The position numbers and the translations under genes are program-made. 56,836 nt of DNA, taken from the NCBI GenBank assembly GCA_948435735.1, contig CAOJGX010000004.1, positions 1 through 56,836 on the forward strand. Direction: 5' to 3'. The notes beneath the pieces were generated by a model. That model searched no databases and had not been told where the DNA came from. It saw only the letters and a list, made by a program, of their open reading frames with translations. The stretch's first letter is position 1. Every line of letters starts with the position of its first letter. This stretch comes from an uncultured Clostridium sp. (GTDB lineage: Bacteria; Bacillota; Clostridia; TANB77; CAG-508). Shown here in pieces: positions 17,135-27,240 of the stretch.

Positions 17135-20100
17135 TTATCGACCTGCATACGTTCCTGCTACCTCACCATAAATCTCTCTTGCAACCGTAATTGTCTTTCT
17201 AACCTGCCAAGCAGTATATCCTGCTTGCTCCCATACAGTCGTAGGCACAGTTGATGGATTTCCACCTGAAGTGCTGTGTAAGCCTCCACACTTCTGTTCA
17301 AATTCTTCTTTAGAATCAAAAATTATTTTATTTTCACCTTCATATCCAGCGCCAGCATATTTCCAAGGATACAAATAGTACATTCCTCCGCCACCAGAAG
17401 TAGTAGCATGATGATCATCTCCTAACCACGAATACACTGAACTAATTCCTTCAAGTGTATCTGGAGTTCCATAACCTTGGGGATCGGCGCCTCCCCATTC
17501 AGTACATCCCTTTCTTTGCTCATATCTTTCCATAATTGAGTTATAATGGTTACTCGTTGGATCTTGATAATCAAGAAGCGTTTCTATAAATTTCTCTAAC
17601 GTAGGTTTCCATCCTCCATAATCTGCTAGTGAAGAACCATTTGGAGTTCCATAACCCCAATAGTTTCCATTACTACTTTTTAAACTACTTTCTTGTTTTG
17701 CTTTTGCAACTATAAATTCTGGATTAATACCTTTTTCAACACACATCTTATACATTTCCCTTAATTCGGACTCATTTGTAAACACAGAATCTGCTCCATG
17801 TGAAGTAGCATACGCTTTAGTTTTTTCAACCCACTCATTTTCGCTTAGCACTGTTCCTATCATTGAGAATTTTTCCGTTTGCTGATTCATTTTTTCAGAC
17901 TTCTCAACATAATCCTCAACATTCTCAACAACCTGATCCCCTGTATCTCTGAAAATAATCCTCAAATAATTACCAACTTTATATGGTCCTTTATTTTCAT
18001 CTTCCTCAGTTCCATCTGGATTTTGGTTAGTCTCATCATTATTGGCAGGATTATTTTGCGTTTGATCTTGCTCATTGCCTTCTTCCTCTTCGGTTTCTGG
18101 CTCCTCAATCTCGATTTCTTTAATAAAATCACTATCCGAAGCATACGTTTTACCAATTGCTGCACCTTCTTTAATGTATACTTTTCCATCTTTGGTATAG
18201 GTAAAAGCTGCTTTTTCTTTTGCTGCTTCTGCTATTTTTAGTTCAAATTCTCGTTTGTCATCTAACAAATTTGGTACCGTATATTGCGTAGAATAACTAT
18301 TAGTTAATCCGCTATCTTCTTCACTTTCCTCATCATTGTTCTCTAAGTTACTTATAAACTCAGCTAATGTTTGTATATTTTCTTTATTCTGAGGGACATT
18401 TTTGCCTCCTCCACTTACATTTATATCAGAAACATCAAAACCTTCAATATATAGATAGTGATCGCCTATTCCTGCATCGTTATATTCTTCCCAGAAATAA
18501 TCATAACCTAAAGTTTGCAATTGCTCTTCTGTATATTGACCTTCTAGCCAACTTGTTGCATTCCCTTCGTCTACATCATTGCCAGTAATTGAACCTTGTA
18601 TACTTGACTTTGAAAGTCCGGTAAAATATTGACATCCATCTTTGCTTTTACTTTGTGCCCAATCTTTATTCCCTAAAAGTCTTATTTTAATAAATCCAAC
18701 TTCTTCGTATTGATTGTTTGCATTTTCTCCATCTGTTTCAATTTTAGAAGTTTCAATATTCTTTCTCGTTACTGTTCCATATTCCACAACCTCTCCAGTC
18801 ACCGGAGACACGACTGTCTCTCCGCCTTCAAAGCCAGCGAATTCTGCTTGTTCTTCAGTAGTGCCTGCTGAATTTGTTCCTGCAACACCATTATATGTCA
18901 TTTTGTCATTTGGTATAGAAATATAACCTTTTATTGTTTTAGAATAAGTTTTATATTTTATTCCATGATGCTCTCCACCATCATAATACATTCCATCTTT
19001 ATCATAAATATTAACATGTCCATCATATATTAATATCATTCCTGTTTCCAATGTAGCAGGTGTTCCAGAATGATAATAGTCAACTAATTTCTCCAATGAA
19101 CCTATACTAGCAGAACTAGTTAATTCTCCCTCATCAAATATACCTACTAATTGCAAACACCAACTTACATAAGATGAACAATCATAAAATTTATTTGTCT
19201 TGGAGGCTTCAAAACTACTTGCCCTATTACCTTGACTATAATCATATCCCCCGTCAGTAGCAACATAATCATATATATCTTTAGCAGCTTGAACCAAAAG
19301 ATTATCAGAAGTCTGTGGTTGATTTGTAACTTGCTCTGGAGTAGTATTATTTTCTTTATTATCTAATTCTTCAATTTCTTCTTGACTTAATAATTCCTTT
19401 AATTCAGCTAATGTTTCAGCCCTTCTAGCCCTCAAATCCTCTGCAGAATGAATTAATGTTCCATAATCTTCAGTTTTATCATATCTTGCCACTGGCCAAC
19501 CTGCTGGTGAAATTCCTGAAACTGGAAACATCATGACTTCATCTTCTGCTTCTACTAAATCTTCTTTATCAAAATAGTTTAATTCTACTATTAACTCCTT
19601 AAAATCACGATAAATGAACTCTGAATCCAACGTGTGCATATTTTCTAACATACTAAATGCAGTTAGTGAACTGTGTGATAAACTAATTGGTCCAGAAATT
19701 TGGTCAATTGTTGCTGTATAATGTTGTGTTTTAATCTCTGAATTATTTCCTTTTGGCTTACATTTTAAAGTTATATCCGAAGAAATCGTATAAGCATTCA
19801 AAACTCGCGATATTTCAGTAGAAAGTTGCTCAGCACCTTCTTCAATGATATAATCTTCCTCAATTTTCTTTTTTAATTCTTCTGCTAACTGTTCCGCCCT
19901 CTTTTGAACCGTTTCATTATTCGGATTCGCTTTCGAAATCGAAATGTTATCTTTAACTATCTCCTCTTTATCATTTAGCAATTGAAAAATTATCGTATCA
20001 CCTTCCGTCTTATACTTATCATAATGTAAAGTCATTTCTCCATTCACAATATTGCCATCTTTATCAGTAACAAGATCTACCTCTATCTTTTTATCTTTTG

Positions 20101-23100
20101 GAAAATTGTCTGGATCATCTCGATCATACAAAATAAGCTCTGCTATTGATTTAAATGTAGTATCTACCATATCATCTGCACTGAGTACTTCTTCTAATTG
20201 TTTAGCTGCAATATTAACATCTGCCATTTCTTTTGCTTTTTGAATTAAGGCTGCTGTTTCTTTTGTTCCATCATATAAATAATAATCATCTAAAAACAAC
20301 TTCTTAATTTTAGCATTTGTTTCGCCACGAACACCATCTTCTACTTGTTTAACTGTTCCAAAAGCTGTTTTATAATAGATATTTTGACCTAATTGTTCTA
20401 ACTCCTGTAAAGATTCAGGTGAATTATCATTTACTTCTACTTTTTGCCAGATATCATCTGTTTGAGCTATTTCATATGCTAAATAGTCATCACCTATATC
20501 TGTATTTTCAACGGCTCTTTTGCCAACTCGAAATTCATCTTCGATTGAAGCATAATCAGAATAGTTATTTTCACTATCTTTCCACTGTAATTTATATTCT
20601 CCACCAGAAGCTTTTTGATACGTTATTCCATCATCTGCTAATTTATAATTTCCGTTTCCTGCTTCAACTTTCCTACAAACTAGCCATTTATCATCCTCTT
20701 CTTTAAATTCTGTTTTATACTCTCCATTTTCCTTTAGATAAACATATAATTGGTAATTTCCCTTTTCGTCAGTTTCGTATAAAGTCCATCTTTCACCAGT
20801 TTTTTGCTCATATTCATTGTCATTTTGCACAATTCGATCTGCACCTATTGAATTTTTAGTAAAATATACATTTCTGAACCAATGATCTGTTACACGATTT
20901 ATGTATGGCACATAGGTTTTAAAATTCTCTGTCTTTACTTCCCCTAATGCTTTATGAATTAATTTTATATACTTTACACAATGGCTACATGCTTTATCAA
21001 TATCATCATTTGATGCATCTGAACAATCTTGTATTCTTGTATTATCAATCGTCTCATATGAAATTTCAATACTAAGATATGAATCTGACTGACTCATACC
21101 AGACATCTGATATTCTGTTACTAATATTTGTACATTTATGTCTCCCTTTTCTTCATGTTTTCCTTCTACATTATAATCTTTCTCTTTTCCTTTATTAGGT
21201 TGTTCTTGATTCTTATTTTCTTCTTCTGTTGTCTCAATTTTAATATTAAAATCGCTAGCAATTTGTTTCTTTAATTGATTAAATTGTTCTTCTGTAATTG
21301 TAATATCACCTTCTCCGGTCTTTCCCTATTTTTACATGCTTTTTCATTTCTTTTTTAAATTGCTTTTCATATTGGCTTAATAATAGTTCTTTTATTGTTC
21401 CTACATCTTGAATTTCAATGTTAAAATAAGCTTGTGGTCCTCCTGCCCCACTACTTCTACTACCTTTTTTTACAATTACTTGTATATCGCTTTTTTCTTC
21501 TGCTGTTATCGTATACTTCTTTTCCTTTTCTTCAATTCCAAAATCACTAGCAATTTGACTCTTTAATTGTCCAAATTTTTCTTCTGTAATTGTAATATTG
21601 CCTTCTCCTTCTCCTTCTATTTTTACATATTTTTGCATTTCTGTTTTAAATTGCTCATCATATTGGTCTTCCCTAAGACTTATTCCTCCTACATCTTGAA
21701 TTTCAACGTTCAAATAAGCTTGTGGCCCCGCCATTCCAGAACTTGTATAAGTTTTTGTTACAGTTAGTTGTACTTCTTTATTTCCTTCTGCTTCTATTGT
21801 ATATTTCTTGTCGCTTTTCTCAATATTAAATTCCTCAATAATTTCATTCTTTACGCGTTCAAAATCTTCTTTTGTAATTGTAATATCGCCTTCTCCGGTC
21901 TTCCCCTATTTTTATATTTTCTTTTACTTTTGCTTCAAATTCTTCAATGAATTTATTTTTAGAAAAATTTTTTATATTATCAATCGTTTCTAATACTGGT
22001 GGTCCTATACATTTATATTCACTATAATTAGCATCATCTCCTAAATAACTTCTTATCGTATCACGATACTGTATAAATATTTCTTTTACTCCCTCAGCAT
22101 CCAAAGAAACATTTAAATTATCATAGCCTACTTTTTTACTCTCATCACCTCCAGGTCCCACTGCACTATCAATTTTTCCGCCCTCAACTTTATATAACAA
22201 GACTTCTACTTCTGGATCAAACCAAGTAGCCATTTTATAACTCAAATCTGGTGCCATCGTCGCCACATGAACTGACAAAAGAAATTCTAATGGCATTCCA
22301 TACCTTCCAGTCCAGCCATCTAAAGGATACGTCATATCTGGCCCCGCATTAAATGCCCTTGCATTAATTTTTAACTTTCTATTTTTAGCACTATCCCCTT
22401 CAATCGTTATCGAACCCTTATTCCAGAAGTCACTATATCCATTTCCTCTAATTCCTAATCCATTATCAAAATAAATACCAATTAAACCATTGCCTGGTGC
22501 AAATGTGACTATATCTAATAAAGTTCTATTTTCGTGTTGCAAAATATAGGTATAATTATCAGAAACTAAGTAAGCTAATATATTTCGATAAGCTTTTTCA
22601 AACTCAGGATTACCCCATAAACTATCTGAATAAGTCAACTTTTTCGTTACATTCCCCTCGTCATCACTTTCTTCTGTTAATGGATTTGGTAAGCCTGAAA
22701 AACCATACCCATACAAATCATAATCCATTTCCTTTAAATACGATAATGTATCCACAATCGAACTTTCTTCTACAACATTTTCTTTTCCATTTAAAAATCC
22801 ATTTACAGCATTCAAAAAACCAGATACTATCTCCTTTAGACCAGACATAATTAAACCTAATCCAGTAATAATAAAAGCAAGAAGACCGATAATTGCAATA
22901 AGAAGAAGGAGTATCCAACCCACTGTTGCAATAATTTTGGATAATTTTGCTGCTACTTGTGCTGCTTTTCCTGCTTGAGTACTTACTTTCCCTAATTTAA
23001 CAGATAATTTTGCAGCAACTTCACCTGTTTTTTTCCCTGCCTGTTTTTCAGCAAGTTTTGCAGTAACTTTTGCTCCTTGTTTTGTTGTTTTTTCAGCTGC

Positions 23101-23214
23101 TTTTAATTTTTCAGCAGCATTGGTTGCAGGATTTAACGAGCGTTTTTTTCCACCAGAATTTTTATTTTCTTGTTGATCCATAAGGCTATCATTTTCTTGT
23201 TCATCCATATTCAT
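17135..23214 (-). CDS. Giant T4SS cell-wall hydrolase, two CGG +1 frameshifts
   Basis: Read through two +1 shifts this is one 2025-residue protein. Residues 1-90 are Lys/Ala-rich, then membrane segments at about 93-135. Next comes a roughly 300-residue domain, then three repeats of about 97 residues (GEGDITIT...GPQAYLNVEIQDVG) across the two shift sites. A long Asp/Glu-rich part follows, then an NlpC/P60-like domain (catalytic Cys in YDCSSYVSW near 1345, His in DGHVNIY near 1398). A C-terminal lysozyme/glucosaminidase-like domain has KQESSLKSSNGNYWGYG near 1841. Frameshifts are at CGG 21897-21895 and 21317-21315 (both GAC CGG AGA). Repeat 2 has GEGEG at the same place without CGG and needs no shift. 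Role: VirB1/CwlT-like opening of the wall for the secretion channel. Confidence 0.85.
21110..21900 (-). repeat. Three approx. 97-residue repeats in the giant hydrolase
   Basis: Three tandem units each begin KI-(G/E)-x-x-GEG-(D/N)-ITIT and contain PQAY(L/F)N(V/I)EIQDVG in units 1 and 2, with a diverged SDSYLSIEISYE in unit 3. Units 1 and 3 contain the GAC CGG GA frameshift. Unit 2 has an in-frame GGA GAA GGA version. The restored lengths align exactly (13 residues from KI to ITIT in all three). Confidence 0.85.
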
Positions 23215-23237
23215 CTCACCACCTTTATTACTGAATT

Positions 23238-24209
23238 TTAATCCTTGTATGTTACAGGAATATTAACACTAAATTTTGCCACTGCATTTTGTATTTCTGC
23301 TTGTATTACTTCATCTGACACATCTTCTGTGCCAGAATATTTTTCCATGACTCGAATGGCTCCAAAAGTTATACTCTGTGCATCATCCTCATTATCATAA
23401 AATTTTGGAAAAGATATCCCCAAAGTCCTACTTTCTTGTGGTTCTAAAACAATACCAGCCTCTTTTTTATCCATACTTCTAGTTTCTGACGACTTTAAAT
23501 TCAGCATAACTTCATTCTCTTCTTGGCCATCTGCAATGACAATCGTATTTTCTGTTCGATTCGTAATTTTTATATTGTACACTTCTACACTATAATATTT
23601 TACAACAGATTTAACATCGATTTTCACATAATTATTTTCAGAAATGTTTTTAATATCTGCAAAATCCACAAAATTTCCAACTGCCATTTCAAGGCTTCCA
23701 TCTTTTTGCCTCTTAAATATCATTTTTTCTTCTGTGTATTGATAAGTTGTATTAGTTAAACCGGTTGCTAAAAAATCATCTGTATATTTGATTTGATAAA
23801 TATAAGTATTTCCATCGTTTGAGTAATCTTGAATCGCATATTTTTTTGGTGTTGGCATTTTGGTATAGACATATTTCATAAATTCCTGAATATCATGATT
23901 GAAACTATATTCTTTGCAAGCATCTGAAAGCATATTATACGCTTTTTGCCATTCTGCTTGATTGCAATATCCAACATATTCTTCTATTTTATCTTCAATC
24001 GGATTGCTGATATTTTTAGAAACAGTTTTGCTGTTATCTAAAACAGAAGTATGTGGTTCATACGTTGTTTGCAACTGTGGTTTTGGTTCATAATTTTTTA
24101 ATAATAGATTAATGAAAAACACAATCGCCCAAACACAAATGACAATAAAAATAATTTTTTTATTCTTTCTAAAAAAATGTAATATTTTTAATCTAATATC
24201 CGTAAACAT
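23238..24209 (-). CDS. Anchored extracytoplasmic protein of the T4SS-like locus
   Basis: A 323-residue protein with one N-terminal membrane segment (about residues 18-37) and a large outer part. Residues about 68-190 (IEDKIEEYVGYCNQAEWQKAYNMLSDACKE...) have the pattern of an NTF2-like fold as in VirB8/TcpC. Residues about 205-310 look like an immunoglobulin-like beta-domain that appears to hold the C-terminus. The family name is not certain. It lies 23 bases upstream of the giant hydrolase's start in the same operon. A VirB8-like scaffold role is inferred. Confidence 0.65.
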   Translation of the reverse strand: MFTDIRLKILHFFRKNKKIIFIVICVWAIVFFINLLLKNYEPKPQLQTTYEPHTSVLDNSKTVSKNISNPIEDKIEEYVGYCNQAEWQKAYNMLSDACKEYSFNHDIQEFMKYVYTKMPTPKKYAIQDYSNDGNTYIYQIKYTDDFLATGLTNTTYQYTEEKMIFKRQKDGSLEMAVGNFVDFADIKNISENNYVKIDVKSVVKYYSVEVYNIKITNRTENTIVIADGQEENEVMLNLKSSETRSMDKKEAGIVLEPQESRTLGISFPKFYDNEDDAQSITFGAIRVMEKYSGTEDVSDEVIQAEIQNAVAKFSVNIPVTYKD

Positions 24210-24224
24210 ATTTTTTCTCCTTTT

Positions 24225-24252
24225 GAGCAGACGATTGATAATCGTCCCTACA
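24225..24252. repeat. Short perfect inverted repeat between T4SS genes
   Basis: GACGATT and AATCGTC flank a GAT centre, in a 44-base gap between two operon genes. The flanking GTAGGGACGATT form resembles ends of small dispersed hairpin elements. I see only this one copy here. Confidence 0.4.
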
Positions 24253-24253
24253 T

Positions 24254-24781
24254 CTATATCACACTAAATGACATGACAAAATCATTATAATCATTTTCCT
24301 GTATAACGATATTCATTTTCTTTTTTTCATCTGTACGTTTGCCGTTTAACACATCTGCTATACCAATCCATAATACATAAATATCACCATTTCTTTCAAT
24401 GTTTTCATACTCGATTTCTGCCATTTCTGGAAATGTCTTTTGTACGTATTCTGTAAAAGTTTCTAGCGTTGGAAAATAATTTTCTTTAAATTCTGGATAA
24501 AGTAAATCATAAGCTTTTTTATATTCCGCCTCTTCTATATAATTTAAAAATATACCAAAGTAAAATTCCATTCTGTCACGTTCTTCCAGACCTTGCAATT
24601 TGTCTGTTATATTGTCTTTTTCCATCTGTACGATTTGTTCTTCTGTTTTTTCTTGTTGTGCTTCAAAATCATTTTGCTGTTTTTTATTTCGATTGAAACT
24701 TATGGCAACTATTATAAGAATTAGCAATGAAATTCCAATCCCATATACTATTTTGTTATTTTTCTTTTTATGATTTGCCAT
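24254..24781 (-). CDS. Small anchored NTF2-like protein of the T4SS-like locus
   Basis: A 175-residue protein with an N-terminal membrane segment (residues 10-26), a Glu/Gln-rich linker and an outer domain (about 65-175). The outer domain's YIEEAEYKKAYDLLYPEFKENYFPTLETF helix-loop pattern resembles the equivalent part of the 323-residue neighbour. The two are probably distant paralogs of an NTF2-like, VirB8-type scaffold. No enzyme motif is visible. The gene has AGGAG before its ATG and is within the operon. Confidence 0.65.
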   Translation of the reverse strand: MANHKKKNNKIVYGIGISLLILIIVAISFNRNKKQQNDFEAQQEKTEEQIVQMEKDNITDKLQGLEERDRMEFYFGIFLNYIEEAEYKKAYDLLYPEFKENYFPTLETFTEYVQKTFPEMAEIEYENIERNGDIYVLWIGIADVLNGKRTDEKKKMNIVIQENDYNDFVMSFSVI

Positions 24782-24808
24782 AAGTTTCTCTCCTCTTTTT
24801 TCTATCGT

Positions 24809-27214
24809 TTAATTTCTTTTTACTACCTTTTCTACTACCTTCGCATCATGCTCATCAACATCTTTTCCTGAACTTTCAAAGGTAGTTCCATTGGTAGCAA
24901 TACCTGCTTTTAAAATAATTTGAGCATATTTTGATGCTTCCACTTGTATATCAGCTCTATCACTTTCATCCATTTTATCAAATTGTTGTTCAATTAATCT
25001 TTCTATTTCAGCCGGATTCAAATTTCCTTTTACCGAAGCTGACTGTATTGCATTGACAAATAAACTAGCTTCCAAATTTCCTGTTGCTCGATCTGCAAAT
25101 AATGAGGTTATTGCATCTTCTAATTTATCTAATTGGTTACTGATACTCTTCGTATCAAGTGCTCCGGCATTTTTCTCAGCAGTAACACCTGCCAGTATTT
25201 TTTGAAGCGCTTCTATATCCGAAACATCAACTCCTTGTAAAGCTGCCAATTGTTCAACTTTTTCTGCTGAATTATTAACAAGTGTTTTTGTTGAATTTTG
25301 CAAATATCCTTTTGCAAAACCATATCCTGCTTGCCCTAAAGAAATTGCATCATTCAATTCACCAGTTGCACCAATTGCAAAAGCTCCCATACCAATTGCT
25401 GCTGCAACTTTCATACTGTCTTTTGTTGCTGCTCCTACTAATTTTCCATAGTCAGAATCAGCAAATTTCCTCATACTTGTAAAGGCACGTCCTCCAGTTT
25501 TATCCCAGCCGTTTTTTAACGTTCTTCTAGCTCCTACTCCACCTTCTTCAATTACTTTATTATGAGCGCCTTCTTTTGCTGCATCCAACTTACTTTGAGC
25601 TATTTGCGCTGATTTGGTTGGTTGACCCTTTCTAGTTTTTTGAGAAGCTACATTCTTTAACAATTGATAAGTGCCTGCTCCATGTTCTTTGTCATATGCT
25701 TTTTCCGCTTTTTTATCAATCATGGCATCATACGCACCTGCGCCATGTTTTTTATCATATTTTTGTCTATTTTTATTAACCTTATTATCTCTTTTTTCAG
25801 TAGCTTTCTCATCTGCTTCTGCTTTCATTTTTGCAGCAGTGGTTTTCTTGGCTTGCTCTAAGTTCCTTTGGTATCTTTCTGTTTTCTTTTCTTTTCTAAA
25901 GCCTTCTGTACTTCCATTATTTACTTCTTTATAAGTATCTTTTACTAATTTTTTTGCATCTCGATTTAGCTTTCTATCTTGTCTAAATTGTTGCAAACTT
26001 TGTTTTGCACCTTTCCATCCTCCAGCAGCCTTAAAAGTTGCAAGTGCACCTCCAGCTTTCATACCCATTCCAACAAATTTTCCAGTTGCATTGGCAATAT
26101 TTTGACCTGATTCGCTGATTGAACTCATTGAACTTGCTTCGAAATGGAATATTTTTCTTAATATATCCTCTGCTTTCTTCATGAATTTCATAATGACAAT
26201 TGCAAATATATAGGCACCAATACTAAAGATATCTCCTGCTATTATTTCAGCTACCGCATTAAAAAATGCTAAAAATAATACACAATGAAACGGTTGTATT
26301 AATATGTTATAAACTAATTCCTTTAGCCATGCATTCAAAGCTTGTGCCTTTCCATCTCCCATTTTATCAATTGCATAAGTAACTGTTATTAATGGTGCAA
26401 TCATAATCAAAAATCCTACTGTTATCATACGTTTCATATATAAAAGGAAAAATGAAAATATTTGTCCAACCATAATCAAATACACTGCTGCTGCAAATAA
26501 TCCCTCTACTCCACTAAAAATTGCTCTGGCTGTTAGCGTTCCTAACATACCTTCTGTTGGATCTTTAAACGAACCTACCAAAGCTCCAACTAAAGAACTA
26601 TTTACTGTGATTGCAAAAATAATAATATAATGTAGTAAAAACAATAATGCTAAACTTGCTACCCAATCTACTAGCATTTGTTTATATTTAGCCTGTTCTG
26701 AAGCAATGGTTGAAATCGCCATTTTAATTCCTACATAAATTAAAATTACCAATAATATTGCCGCAGAAATTAATCTTAAAATATAATACCATTTTGCAAC
26801 TGCTGTTCTAAAAGTTAATAATGCACCATCTGAAAGGTTTAAATCAAAGAAATTGACATCTAAAAATTTACTTCCCCTAATTCCTTCTCCTTCAGCTCCA
26901 GCAAATATAATACTTCCTAAACCTGCCCATTGAAGATTACTTTCTAGTGTAGAATATGCTCCACTCATAATTGCTTGCAATATAACACCAATAACTATAA
27001 TTGCTATTTTAAGTACAAATATTATTACTATTGAAAGCCCTCCTGTAGCAAAAGCTGAGGCAACTAATGCACCATCTACAGCCAAAGTAAACCCATCAGT
27101 AGCATTTGATTCATTCCCAAGTCCTAATATGATACTCACTAAATTCAATACTGCAAACACAATCATAAGCGAACTCAACAGTCTGACTAGCTTTTTCTTC
27201 GTTTTCGTTCTCAT
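24809..27214 (-). CDS. VirB6/TrbL-like membrane protein, long cytoplasmic tail
   Basis: An 801-residue polytopic protein. An N-terminal signal-like segment (about 10-30) is followed by hydrophobic helices to about residue 350, including the segment IRLISAAILLVILIYVGIKMAISTIAS shared almost exactly with the two other VirB6-like genes. Then comes a 450-residue Ala/Lys/Gln-rich soluble tail with a GAGAYD...GAGTYQ duplicated motif. VirB6/TrbL proteins form part of the inner-membrane channel. A homologous region in all three paralogs reads KYKQMLxDWxxS. Starts with a good ribosome binding site. Confidence 0.85.
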   Translation of the reverse strand: MRTKTKKKLVRLLSSLMIVFAVLNLVSIILGLGNESNATDGFTLAVDGALVASAFATGGLSIVIIFVLKIAIIVIGVILQAIMSGAYSTLESNLQWAGLGSIIFAGAEGEGIRGSKFLDVNFFDLNLSDGALLTFRTAVAKWYYILRLISAAILLVILIYVGIKMAISTIASEQAKYKQMLVDWVASLALLFLLHYIIIFAITVNSSLVGALVGSFKDPTEGMLGTLTARAIFSGVEGLFAAAVYLIMVGQIFSFFLLYMKRMITVGFLIMIAPLITVTYAIDKMGDGKAQALNAWLKELVYNILIQPFHCVLFLAFFNAVAEIIAGDIFSIGAYIFAIVIMKFMKKAEDILRKIFHFEASSMSSISESGQNIANATGKFVGMGMKAGGALATFKAAGGWKGAKQSLQQFRQDRKLNRDAKKLVKDTYKEVNNGSTEGFRKEKKTERYQRNLEQAKKTTAAKMKAEADEKATEKRDNKVNKNRQKYDKKHGAGAYDAMIDKKAEKAYDKEHGAGTYQLLKNVASQKTRKGQPTKSAQIAQSKLDAAKEGAHNKVIEEGGVGARRTLKNGWDKTGGRAFTSMRKFADSDYGKLVGAATKDSMKVAAAIGMGAFAIGATGELNDAISLGQAGYGFAKGYLQNSTKTLVNNSAEKVEQLAALQGVDVSDIEALQKILAGVTAEKNAGALDTKSISNQLDKLEDAITSLFADRATGNLEASLFVNAIQSASVKGNLNPAEIERLIEQQFDKMDESDRADIQVEASKYAQIILKAGIATNGTTFESSGKDVDEHDAKVVEKVVKRN

Positions 27215-27240
27215 TTATTCACCATCCTTTTTCTTCTAGA

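Noticed and set aside
17879-20706. Plus-strand open frames inside the giant hydrolase gene
   Set aside because: No ribosome binding sites, biased composition mirroring the opposite strand, and no similarity to known proteins.
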